Source: Okapia johnstoni
Lineage: Eukaryota; Chordata; Mammalia; Artiodactyla; Giraffidae
Assembly: GCA_024291935.2 (NCBI GenBank)
Contig: CM044307.1
Location: forward strand, 100,011,461 to 100,075,460
Reading direction: 5' to 3'
Length of the DNA: 64,000 bases
Shown here: piece after piece, positions 9,201 to 19,680 of the stretch
How the letters are laid out: each line of letters begins with the position of its first letter
Position numbering within the stretch: position 1 is the stretch's first letter
Program-made: the position numbers and the translations under genes
The notes under the pieces: generated by a model
What the model saw: the letters and a program-made list of their open reading frames with translations, nothing else
The model's database searches: none
Told to the model about the DNA's origin: nothing

Positions 9201-12200
9201 TTCGTTCTATTGAAACATTTCTTCTTCTAGATTTTTCTTTATGTCTGCATGATTCATACTTCTTGGTTCTTAGCCTGGAGCACCTAATGCAACCAGGAAT
9301 TAAGGAAGCTAGAGCTGGATGTGTATAATGAATGGGTTGCCTCAGCATAAGTCTATATACACAGTAGTGAAGGCGAGTACAGAGTTGCAGGCCAGCATTT
9401 TTATGAATTTTTTCATTCTTTCTCTCAAGGAAAACCAGGAAAACGAGAACTAGCAAGAGCTTGACAAACACCTGGCTTCAGATTGGAAGACCAGTCACCT
9501 GTTATTTCTGGACACTGCACTGCAGCTGTCTAAGGTACATGGAAAAAACAGAAACTTTGATATATTTTGTTGATTATCTTGTGATATGTGGAAGAAAAAT
9601 GCATTTGTATGGAAAATTATAGGACTGCGTCTCCTACTTCAAATGAATATTTTTTGACAGTAAAGGAAAGAGTATCGTTCATATCTTTTGAAATTACTAC
9701 TGGTATTAATGTCCTTGACGTGCTAGTTTAGTTGATGGGGCCCTGGCCACCTCTATGACATTGTTGCCTTCTCCTATTCTCATTCTGTACTTCATCAGAT
9801 CCAAAGTTGTCATGGTTCATTATCTGTAGATGATCTTGAGCAGCCTTGCATTCTGAAAGAATATGCCATAGCATCTGCCTCTGTGCTTCTGTGCCCTGCT
9901 ATTCAGATGAGATTTTAGCAACGGTATTGGGTAAGGGGAGGGGGTGGAGGCAGAATTTGTCTCAGGCTGATGTTTCTTTGTGCCACACTATATCTTACTC
10001 TTTCCTGTAAGCCAAATTCAACAATGAAGAACATATATCATATTGTGACTATTACATATGTTAGAGTACATAATTGCAGTTGTAAAGTATCTGCTTGAAT
10101 GTCCTAACTAATGAATTCCATCAAATTCAATTATCATTCTTAGACTCTTCATTAACCAATCAAATTGCTTCTTTGGTCTGTCATGTCTAACACCCTTTCA
10201 CTAGTCATAAACAAAATTCTCTGAAGTAAATTGGAGGTGATTAAATTATCTCACTAATTATTATTGGGAATACCATGTTACTGAAGTTTTGGATTTCTAA
10301 AGAGTCAACTTTCACATGATTCTCATTGTCTACAGGGGAAATAATATGATAGTATGAGGCTGTGTCTTGGACTTTATTCTTCTGTTTGCATCTTAGTGTT
10401 TTCTTCCTGAGGAAGTTGGCTACAGTAAGTCTCCAATACTAAAATCATACACAAATAAAACAATGATATACTCCCACAAATTCATCACCTTTTTAAATAA
10501 ATTTGTCCAGTAGGTTTGTGTTATAAAACAGTTCTTCACCTTTGGGGAATGAACCATTGCAATACTCAAAGTTTCTCTTATCTCTGATGCAGTATGATTT
10601 TATAGGATCACTGTAACTGCTGAAACATTTTTTTTCTAATTTTTACAATTTCCCTACATAGATTTATTAAGACAAACATAGTAACTCTGAAACTGCATAT
10701 TACCAGGACTCAAAAGTAGTTTCCTAGGTAATAATTGTCACTGTGAATATATAATGATTATCTCAATCATTATATAATGAAAGATACTGCTGCTGTTCTG
10801 ACAGTGTGGTTCTCACCATACAGTTCTTAAAATATTTCCATTTTGTTTTCTTCTACTTTGACGCCTTTTAGAAACAGTTTCATCTTCTACTCTGCAAATA
10901 TTTTGAGAAACATCTCAAAATGTAGCCTGAAGTAAACCTTAGAAAATATCTATTCCTGCGTTCCATATGAATCTTTGGTAATGGGCTCTAGAATCAGCAT
11001 TTTAAATATGTATATCAGATCATCTCAAAGCACTGCAATACTCTACAATATGGCAGCAAGGAGACAGACAAGGGGAAAACATTGTAAAGCTATAGACATG
11101 TAACTGATATGAAAATACTGAAAACAAATTAGGATTTTTATTTTTCCTACATATTTTTAATTCCTAGGACTCTACAAAGGATTTTAGACTTTTTCCTTTC
11201 ATCTGAGTCTTAAACATTTTGAAATTAAAAATTAAATATTAAAGATGTTAGGGAGATAAACATTTGTCACCAAATAGTAGATGATCTCTATAATAGTAAA
11301 GTGTATTAAATTCATATTTGTACAATTATTATTTTCACACTTGTATCTAGTTTTACAAAATTTTACAAATATCAAGTCATTCTTTCAATATTAGATATGT
11401 CTAACAAGCATCACTTTTTTAAGAATTCCAGTCTATACTTTTGTTACACTTTCTACTGAGATAACTCCTGTGGGTGTCAAACTTTCAAAAGATAATTTAT
11501 TGGTACAACTAAGTAAAACCTTTTGGCTCAGGATACCCCATTTATTCATAAGTGAATATTTTTTCTGTTATCTGATTTTAGTGAGGGAATTTCCTAGTGT
11601 CAGACACAATTTGCCAACTTAAAATGCCAAATTCTGAAGTATACATTGAAGTTAGAAGGAACAAAGGACTGTCTTCTGACCATGAAAAGAGGAAATGTTG
11701 TGATTACCTCGGCACTGGATGAGCGCAAAAAAGCAACATTAGATTTAACAGGAAAACTGTAGAGACTTTTTGACCTATAGAATTAATTCTTATTTCCTAC
11801 ATTGTAGAATCTACTGAGACAAAGATTAAAAGGGGCAATGATCAAAATCTTTATATTTTCAGGTGTACCTACTTTATAAAGTAAACATGTCCTGAGATAG
11901 TTGGAATAATTTGTCTTCCAAATTCATAAGAATCTTTTTATCAATAAAATATTCCTGGTTTTCAGCTGGTTTAAAAATCACATTTTACAACACAGGCAGA
12001 CATTCAATTCAATTGGGTTGTATTTAAAAAGTTTAAATTATAAGTTGAACATTTAGAACTCAAAACATTTTCACATACACATGATGCTATAAGTGATGTT
12101 GGATTCTCACATTCAATTTTTTTTAAATCCACAAAATTATAGTCAAATTATGTAATTTGTAAAAGAAACAGCTCTGAAGTGGAAAATAGTAGGAAACAAT

Positions 12201-12538
12201 ACTATGTGATTCTAAAAACTAACCAATTAAGCAAAATATTTTAAAATACTTGCTTACTTTGAAAATCAACACTAAATAAAAACATGTTTGATTATAAGTA
12301 AATGAGAAACTGAAAGAGAGGGTAGGAGATTTTTGTAAAACACCAAGATAGTGGCTATAACATGAGTAGTATTCTTCCGAACAGAGGAAAAGTAGATGGA
12401 GAGAAGAGAAGCTAGGAAGAGATAGAGCTTGAGGAGCAAGTGGTATCAAATACAGGTACCCAAGCAGTATTAAACTTACTATTAAGTAGAGAAGATGCTT
12501 GTTAATGGTCTGTTTATCACTCAAGGAAACAGGGGTGG
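9201..12538. other. 3.3 kb with no recognised gene or repeat
   Basis: I recognise no SINE, LINE, DNA transposon or exon here. A perfect 12-bp hairpin is at 10748-10776. A 101-codon minus frame at 12219-12524 is rich in Leu, Ser and Tyr, has no domain I recognise, and fits a chance frame. Confidence 0.45.
10748..10776. repeat. Perfect inverted repeat, 12-bp arms, 5-nt loop
   Basis: The left arm TATATAATGATT (10748-10759) and right arm AATCATTATATA (10765-10776) are exact reverse complements around ATCTC. The arms are AT-rich, so chance is possible. Confidence 0.9.
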
Positions 12539-12542
12539 GTGT

Positions 12543-12562
12543 TGTGTGTGTGTGTGTGTGTA
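12543..12562. repeat. (TG)10 microsatellite
   Basis: A TG run directly beside the 3' end of a minus-strand Bov-A fragment, a common position for such runs next to SINE tails. Confidence 0.88.
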
Positions 12563-12665
12563 TGCATATTTAGTCACTCAGTTGTGTTCGATTCTTTGCA
12601 ACCCCATGGACTGAGGCCTGTCTGGCTCCTCTGTCTGGGAAGTTTTTCCAGGCGAGAATCCTGGT
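12563..12665 (-). mobile_element. Bov-A SINE fragment
   Basis: TTAGTCACTCAGTTGTGTTCG and CTTTGCAACCCCATGGACTG mark a minus-strand Bov-A 3' portion. It stops after a degenerate CAGGCGAGAATCCTGG. No head is present. Confidence 0.82.
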
Positions 12666-14227
12666 CAAAAAATTCAGCATCATGTTCCATTGGACCAAAA
12701 TTGTTACCTATTTGCTGCATCTATCCCTACAGATTTTTCTTTAATTTGCCAAGCATTTCTTGAATTTCTACTGTGTTTTAGGTACTTTGCTAAATTTGCT
12801 ACTTTTAGACCAGACTTTAGACCAAAAAGAATATTTTGTTCCATTTGAATTTTAGTATTTTCTATTTTACTATTTCTCTTTCTTTTCTATTCATTAAATT
12901 TGGATAGTTTGAGAAACAGAGAGCATCTGTACCTGGGATGGTGATGGGGACTCTAGGTAACCCATGGGCTGGAACCCCAATAAGGGCATATCTGTCTTAT
13001 TCCTCCTCTCTTCTTTGGAAGTCAAGGAAGTCTTAGCAGCTCTGAGTCCCCTTTACTTTTATTTAACCTAAAGAACAAGTGGTAGAGGTGGAAAGGAAAA
13101 CAGAACTATATCCTCATGACTAAAATTCTTCCTTCAAAGAAAAATTGATAATTGCAAAATAAAGGCCTGTAATTGTTAGCATCTCTTGATTTGATCAAGT
13201 CTCAATACTAAGCTAATCTGCATTGTAAGAAGCAAGAAGTTACTTTTCCTGGAAAAAGTGTCCATAACACTTTATTGGTTCTAATTTTTAGTAAAATAAA
13301 ATGTCTAAAAGAAAAGTTTCCAGAATCTCTATTATTATTTAGGTTGAGGCACAACAGAAATTGTCATGTAGGTTCCTAAAATCCCTCTTCACTCCAGAAA
13401 TACCAGTGGGGGGGGGAAATGGTTCTTTATCCATTGAAGAAAGATTTGAAGAGGTTTTTAATGTAAAGCATCCGTCTTTCCCAATCCATTCTCAAGAGTG
13501 AAGGATAAAATGGAGTATTGGCAACATTCAAATGAAAGTCTTAGAACAGGAATTGTCAATGTCTACATTGAGTTATTTCTATCTCTGCTTCACAGCTTTC
13601 AAAAACCACTATACCTCTGGCTTAATAAGACAACAATGATATTGCCACTCAACCTTGTGTGAGTTTCCCAAATGCTTTTGTTCCTCCATCCCTTTGAAGT
13701 GACACTTGAAATTGCTTGACCAGTTCTATATCACCACTTATCATCACATATAAACTTGTTAGATGTTCCGTAGGTTTTCAGCCAATATATCTTTGTTCTC
13801 TACTAGCCCTTGGCATAATAAACCTTGTCCATCATAAAGCCTGGGTTCACATACTTATTGAGTCAACAGTGATTTTGTTAACCACCTCCTATGCCAGTCA
13901 GTTTTCCAAGCACTGTGTCCAGGCTCCTGTTCTCATAGAGGTTTAATGTTAGTGGAGAGGCAGACTATTAACAGGAAACAAACACATACATATTCAGACC
14001 CACTAAAATAGTTGTCATCCAATAATTCTAATCTATATTTTTTTCCTTCAGATTTTTTCCAATGATCCTACTCTTTTTAATCTCACTGACTCTTACTGTT
14101 GTCATACATGCATTAAAATCCATCTGATCCACTTATTTTAATTCTTTTAAGGCTTTAAAATTCTTAAATGAAATGTATAAATTTACATATTAGATAAATA
14201 TATATTGCCTGAGAAAACTAATCTGTA
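12666..14227. other. Mostly unassigned sequence
   Basis: Apart from the old repeat at 13850-13990 nothing was recognised. A G9 run lies near 13408. A 76-codon frame from 13716 overlaps the old repeat and is not supported as a gene. Confidence 0.45.
13850..13990 (+). repeat. Ancient mammalian repeat fragment, family not assigned
   Basis: CATACTTATTGAGTCAAC, then TGCCAGTCAGTTTTCCAAGCACTG, then TGTTCTCATAGAGGTTTAA and GTGGAGAGGCAGACTATTAAC. These are degenerate forms of the 'tttattgagc', 'gccaggcactg', 'cctcatggagcttac' and 'gggagacagacaataaac' landmarks also seen in other copies in this window. Confidence 0.5.
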
Positions 14228-15855
14228 TTGTTGTTGTTCAATCGATAACTTGTGTCCAACTCTTTCTGACCCCATGGACTGCAGCACGCCAGGCTTCCCA
14301 GTCCTTCACCATCTCCTGGAGCTTGCTCAAACTCATATTCATTGAGTCAGTGATGCCACCCAACCATCTCATCCCCTGTTGTACCCTTTTCCTCCTGCCC
14401 TCAATCTTTCCCAGCATCAGGGTCTTTTCCAGTGAGTCAGTTCTTTGCATCAAGTGGCCAAAATATTGGAGCTACAGCATCAGTCCTTCCAATGAATATT
14501 CAGGACTGATTTCCTTTAGGATTGACTGGATTGATCTCCTTGCAGTCCAAGGGACTCAAGAATCTTCTCCAGCACCACAGTTTGAAGGCATCAGTTCTTC
14601 GGTGCTCAGCCTTCTTTATGGTCCAACTCTCACATCCACACATGACTGCTGGAAAAACCATAGCTTTGGACCTTTGTCTGCAAAGTGATGTCTCTGCTTT
14701 TTAATACACCATCAAAGTTTGTCATAGCTTTCTTCCAAAGAGCAATCATCTCTTAATTTCATGGCTGCAGTCACCATCTGCAGTGATTTTAGAGCCCAAG
14801 AAAATAAAGTCTGTCAGTGTTTCCATTTATTCCCCATCTATTTGCTATGAAATGATAGAACTGGATGCCATGATCTTAGTTTTTGGAATGTTGAGTTTTA
14901 AGCCAGCTCTTTCACTCTCCTCTTTCACCTTCATCAAGGGCGTCTTTAGTTCCTCTTTGCTTTCTGCCGTTAGGGTGGTATCATCTGCATATCTGAGGTT
15001 GTTGATATTTCTCCTGGTAATCTTGATGCCAGCATGGGATTCATCTAGTCAGACATTCCGCATGATGTACTCTGCATACAAGTTAAATGAGCAGGGTCAC
15101 ATTATACAGCCTTGACATACTCCTTTCCCAATTTTGAACCAGTCCATTGTTCATGTCTGGTTCTCACCATTGCTTCTTGACCTGCATACAGATTTCTCAG
15201 GATGTAGGCAAGGTGATCTAGTGTTCCCATCTCTTTCAGAATTTTCCACAGTTTGTTGTGATCCACATGGTCAAAAGCTTCAGTGTAGTCAATGAAAAAG
15301 AATTAGACTTTTTTTTCGAATTCTCTTGCTTTTTCAATGATAACCTGATGTTGGCAATTTGATCTCTGGTTCCTCTGCCTTTCCCTACCTCCAGCTTTTA
15401 TATCTGGAAGTTCTCAGTTCACAAACTGTTAAAGCCTAGCTTGAAGGATTTTGAGTATTACGTTCTAGCATGTGAGATGAGTGCAGTTGCATGGTAGTTT
15501 GAACATTCTTTGGCATTGCCTTTCTTTGGGATTGGAAAGAAAACTGATCTTTTCCACTCCTGTAGCCACTGCCTAGTTTTCCAAATTTGCTGGCATATTG
15601 AGTGCAGCACTTTAACAGAATCTTCTTTTAGGATTTGAAATAGCTCAGCTGGTATTCCATCACTTCCCACTAGCTTTTTTTGTAGTAAGGCCTTCCTAAG
15701 GCTTCCTAAGGCCAACTTGACTTCACACTCCAGGATGTTTGGCTCTAGGTGAGTGACCACACTTTCGTGGTCGTCCATATCATTAAGACCTTTTTTATAC
15801 AGTTCTTCTGTGTGTTCTTGCCATCTCTTCTTAATCTCTTCTGCTTCTGTTAGCT
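14228..15855 (-). mobile_element. BovB (RTE LINE), 5'-truncated, antisense
   Basis: The left end (TTGTTGTTGTTCAATCG, then CCAACTCTTTCTGACCCCATGG) is the reverse complement of the BovB 3' terminus. The match continues without a large break to about 15855, covering the 3' UTR and the downstream half of the polyprotein including reverse transcriptase. The coding strand of the RT catalytic motif YADD falls at 14980-14991 (minus). A small tandem duplication of CCTAAGGC lies near 15690-15712. Stops and frameshifts break the coding sequence. No target-site duplication was seen. Confidence 0.93.
15458..15778 (-). pseudogene. BovB reverse-transcriptase remnant
   Basis: A 106-codon open stretch within the antisense BovB. 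It keeps RTE-type RT landmarks: SDGIPAELFQIL near residues 38-50, HSICQQIWKTRQW in the middle and PIPKKGNAKECSNY near the end. It corresponds to the N-terminal part of the RT domain; the same region is at 52388-52720 in the longer copy. There is no complete ORF, so it is a dead fragment, not a host gene. Confidence 0.88.
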
Positions 15856-16350
15856 AGGGCTAAGTAATGTCAGGGTGACTACATTGTGGTGATTATGTCA
15901 AATACTCCACAACCCCAGGTACTAAGAGCATCATTTCTGATCCTTAAATTTTTCTTTGTTACATTTCCTAATGACTAAGTGTCTGATTCTGAGACAAATC
16001 AGAATAAATCTTTTGCTCTGTTGTTCTATCTGTCTGGCAAAGGAACTTCACTATGGATGAAGTCATAGTAGCTATTTTTTAAATTTAGTAAGGATTATGT
16101 GTGTCTAGTCAATATGAAAGAATAGACTTCTGAGAATTCATTGTGGCAATAGGAAGGAAAATTATCTAATTGAAGATAGGTTAGAGATCTGGAACTGGAA
16201 TTCTCACCTAAACTCAAGACCAGCAAGGAGCGCCTTCCTCAGCAAGAAGATTGCACCCAATAATCCAGGGAAGTGACTAGAGCTTGTCTGCATAGGAAGC
16301 TAGATGAAATAGAGGGGGAAAGTCCCTCTCTTGTGACATATCAAAAGACC
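15856..16350. other. Unassigned sequence
   Basis: No recognisable repeat or gene between the truncated 5' end of the BovB copy and the next L1 tail. Confidence 0.45.
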
Positions 16351-16437
16351 ATGGTAGATTCATGTCAATGTATGGCAAAACAAATACAATATTGTAAAGT
16401 TAAAAAATAGATAAATAAACTAATTAAAAAGAAAAGA
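16351..16437 (+). mobile_element. Short L1 3' tail
   Basis: CATGGTAGATTCATGTCAATG, TATGGCAAAACAAATACAAT and TATTGTAAAGTTA are the terminal text of a ruminant L1 3' UTR, followed by an A-rich tail. The piece is under 100 bp, so it is a severely 5'-truncated insertion. An A15 run follows at 16471-16485. Confidence 0.78.
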
Positions 16438-16904
16438 ATTCATGTATTAAAGTGGTTAGTAGAAAATTGGAAAAAAAAAAAAAAAGACCAGGCTTGGGCA
16501 TATACCAGTATGGGGCTTGAATTGCATATTATTCACAGTGCCTGAATCCTCCAAATGTAATTTATATAAACTACTGAAAACCTACAATTCTGTATGGAAA
16601 CATGTCTGAACCAAGGCACATAGGACTCCTGAAGGAAAAAAAAAACCTGAAAATGAGTTTACAGTTTAATGAATAGTGATAAAGCCCCACATGGAAATTA
16701 TCAACATAAAGAATAAGCAGGCACCGTAAGGAAGAGCATTTGAATCCTAAAGTTTTGAGATGGCTTAACAATATGACAAAAACATACACTAGTCATTTAA
16801 AAAACTATAGAGATAAAGAAAGAAGAAATAAAAACCAACAGTAAGACACTATGAGAACAAATTAGCAAATTTGAAGTATCAAATGCTCAAATATAAGAAA
16901 ACTA

Positions 16905-16974
16905 TAGTTTTTTTCTCGGTGTATATTTGCTTTCCAATGTTGTATTAATATCTGCTGTACAACAAAGTGAGTCA

Positions 16975-17030
<56 letters not shown>

Positions 17031-17107
17031 CTCTTTCTTGGATTTCCTTCCCATTTAGGTCATCATAGAGCACTGAGTAGAGTTCCTTGTGCTATATAGT
17101 CAGTTTT
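16905..17107 (-). mobile_element. L1 3' end, antisense
   Basis: CTTTCCAATGTTGTATTAATATCTGC, TGTACAACAAAGTGAGTCAGC and then, after an AT run, GGTCATCATAGAGCACTGAGTAG and TTCCTTGTGCTATATAGTCAG are reverse-complement L1 3' UTR landmarks. The copy is short and 5'-truncated. Confidence 0.85.
16978..17027. repeat. (AT)25 microsatellite
   Basis: Fifty bases of uninterrupted AT inside the L1 3' end. Length is likely to vary between individuals and to be error-prone in assembly. Confidence 0.93.
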
Positions 17108-17349
17108 CAAATTAAAGAAACTAATGAAAACTTTTAGGATATAAAGAGAAATGACCTAAGAGTATATTAATGGACTGTGAATTACACCTGAAGAATTTTT
17201 CTAGAATAAACACAGGATGTTAAGAGATGGAATACTTAAAAGACATACAGGAATAAAATGAGAAAGCACACTAATGTCTATTAGGAATGCCAGATGATTA
17301 ATAACAAGATAATAGCTGAAAGTTTTCTATATTTGAAGAAAGACATGCC

Positions 17350-17436
17350 TGGAACATTCCATAGACAGAGGAGCCTGGCAGGCTACAGTCCATGGGGTCA
17401 CAAAAAGTTGGACACCACTGAGTGCCTGAGCACACA
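17350..17436 (+). mobile_element. Bov-A SINE 3' fragment
   Basis: CATAGACAGAGGAGCCTGGCAGG, CAGTCCATGGGGTCAC and TTGGACACCACTGAG are the second half of Bov-A. The 5' half is missing. Confidence 0.85.
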
Positions 17437-17782
17437 GCTATGAAGACCATATAGAAAATCACTCCAAGCTGCAGACCAGATCAGGAAAAACAAATTCAAA
17501 CAGATATTTTAACAAAGCCGCAGAACTGCAAAGATAATGAAAAGATCTTAAAAATCAGGTAGAACAAACAGCATATAAAGAAGCAAGGAAAAAAAGAATA
17601 GATATTTCGTCAGCTAAAATACAAGATGACGATGTGAAAAATAATTTCATATGTTGAAGGAAAGGAGCAAACTCGAGTTCCATATTTATATAAACTTTTA
17701 TCAATAATGAGAGCAAAATCAATGTATTGGTTCTTTTTCAGGAAAAGAAGTTCACCACTCATAAATAATTTTGAATAACTGT

Positions 17783-17834
17783 ATGTATGTGTGTGTATAT
17801 ATATATATATACACACACACATATACACACGTAT
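17783..17834. repeat. TG/TA/AC microsatellite
   Basis: Alternating purine-pyrimidine tract (TGTGTG, then TATATA, then ACACAC). A Bov-A copy is inserted at its right edge. Confidence 0.85.
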
Positions 17835-17846
17835 ATATATATATGG

Positions 17847-17972
17847 AGAAGGAAATAGCAACCCACTCCAGTATTTTTGCCTGGAGAATCCAATGGACAG
17901 AAGAGCCTGGCAGGCTATAGTCCATGGGGTCACAAGAGTTGGACACAACTTAGCGACCAAACCACCACCACC
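17847..17972 (+). mobile_element. Bov-A SINE with target-site duplication
   Basis: A complete Bov-A unit (AGAAGGAAATAGCAACCCAC to an ACC-rich tail) lies between two exact 12-bp copies of ATATATATATGG at 17835-17846 and 17973-17984. The insertion is therefore into the adjoining AT microsatellite. Since the duplicated sequence is itself a simple repeat, the GG at its end is the informative part. Confidence 0.88.
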
Positions 17973-17984
17973 ATATATATATGG

Positions 17985-18411
17985 TGATTTTAGTCAAACC
18001 CCAGTTTTCAACCTTGAAAACTTGGTTATTCTAGGATTCACTAAACTAAAAAGACATTATCATCAATGGCATATTGTTAAACCAAGTTCATTGCTGACAT
18101 ATCTCTGTGTCAAAAGGTTGAAATTTTAATAGCATCAGAGAAGTGCCCTTTTGATAGGTAGTTAACTGGCCTAAAACACAGAAGCTTCACTGTCCTTGTC
18201 ATTTACTTCTTCAGATATCTAATTTGTAACATTGTCGTTCTTCTGAACAGAGCTTCAGATGTGTCTTCTAAATCATCATATCATTCTTGACCCATCATTA
18301 AATGTAGACTATTACATTTTAAAATGCACATCCAGACATTGAAATATGTACATATGTGAATGCATGTCTCTCTCAACTATCCTGTAATAGTGTGAAAGAT
18401 AAATACTCAGC
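17985..18411. other. Unassigned sequence
   Basis: No recognised repeat or gene. Confidence 0.45.
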
Positions 18412-18525
18412 GTTATTGTTTAGTCGCTAAATTGTGTCTGACTCTCTTACGACCTCATGGACTATAGCTCGCCGGACTCCTTTGTCCATGAGATTTCCCA
18501 GGCAAGAACGCTGTAGTGGGTAAAT
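18412..18525 (-). mobile_element. Bov-A SINE fragment
   Basis: TTATTGTTTAGTCGCTAAATTG at the left is the SINE/BovB-type 3' tail in reverse. It is followed by TCATGGACTATAGCTCGCC and CCCAGGCAAGAACGCTG. Diverged, with no tRNA head. Confidence 0.85.
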
Positions 18526-19319
18526 AACCATAGTTGAACCTTTAAACCATCTTTGTGTCAAGCACACTTAGTAAAAACCAGCTAGGTGAACTAGAGATAC
18601 AGAAAAGACTGTTGGGGTAATTGGAGTAAGTTCTTGCCAGACAGCTTATGATCATTACCAACTTCTTCATGTAATATAGTGACTCTGTGAAGAAGGTGGA
18701 AGGGCACTAGAGAATTCTACACAGGAACAGACCTAATAACTGTGAGTGGTTTAGCACGGGTGTTTTTATCCAGGGCAAAGCTTTAAGAACTAGAGACAGA
18801 TCAACTACTAAGACAAATAAATTTGTGTTAGTTACTTGTCTACCCCTCAAATTGTAGACAGAACATTCACAAATCAATTATAACCCTTCATATACCTCTT
18901 ATGATCTGGACAAGATAATTAAAAACTTAGAACTTCCTAGGAACTTTATTTTTAGGAATAAAATGGTATATAAACATTATTTCATTCTACTTAATTCTTG
19001 AAGCTAATGTGTTTATTTATTATGATAATCAGAAATTAGGAAACATAAAGGATGCATTTAATAGGAAAGAATTAAAATATTTATGAAAGAAACATACTAT
19101 AAAGGTGAATTCAGATTTTCTATCAAATACGTAGTGAATTAAATGGAGTTTTTGGTTCAGAACAGCTGAAGCATTGAAAATTTGCTACTTTAAAAAATCA
19201 GCACTATTCTAAGATCTTCGAATAGAAACATAAGAGTAATGCAGGTATAATCACTGTATTAGAGACTCTAGTTCTAATTAAATTCATAATTGAAACACAA
19301 TAGCAAGAATTAACAATTG
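18526..19319. other. Unassigned AT-rich sequence
   Basis: No recognised repeat or gene. Confidence 0.45.
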
Positions 19320-19510
19320 ACATATACACTCTACTGTGTATAAGATAACTAATAAGAACCTACTATATAGCACAGGGAACTCTACTCAATACTTTGTAAT
19401 GACTTATATGGGATCTAAAAACAGATGGATATAATTGATTTGCTTTGCTGTATACCTGAAACTAACACAATAATGTAAATCAATTGTATTCCAATAAAAG
19501 TTTAAAAAAC
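19320..19510 (+). mobile_element. L1 3' UTR, sense
   Basis: AAGAACCTACTATATAGCACAGGG, ACTCTACTCAATACTTTGTAATG and ACTAACACAATAATGTAAATC with CAATAAAAG at the end are the standard artiodactyl L1 3' terminus. Confidence 0.85.
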
Positions 19511-19570
19511 AAGAATTAACACAGGAAACTATATTCATGATCCTATAATAAACTATAATGGCAAAGAATC

Positions 19571-19680
19571 TGAAAAAGAATATATGTATGTGTAACTAAA
19601 TCACTTTGCTGTACAGCAGAAGTGAACACAACATTGTAAATCAACAATACTCTAATAGAATAAATTTTAAAATAAAAGAA
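19571..19680 (+). mobile_element. L1 3' tail, sense
   Basis: AAAAAGAATATATGTATGTGTAAC, ATCACTTTGCTGTACAGCAG and ACACAACATTGTAAATCAAC repeat the last ~100 bp of an artiodactyl L1. It directly follows a similar tail (19320-19510), so either two insertions landed together or one tail was duplicated. Confidence 0.83.

Noticed and set aside
19320..19680. A direct duplication created by one event (two L1 tails in a row)
   Set aside because: The two tails differ in text and length and may be independent insertions; the sequence alone does not decide, so both are listed as separate L1 tails.
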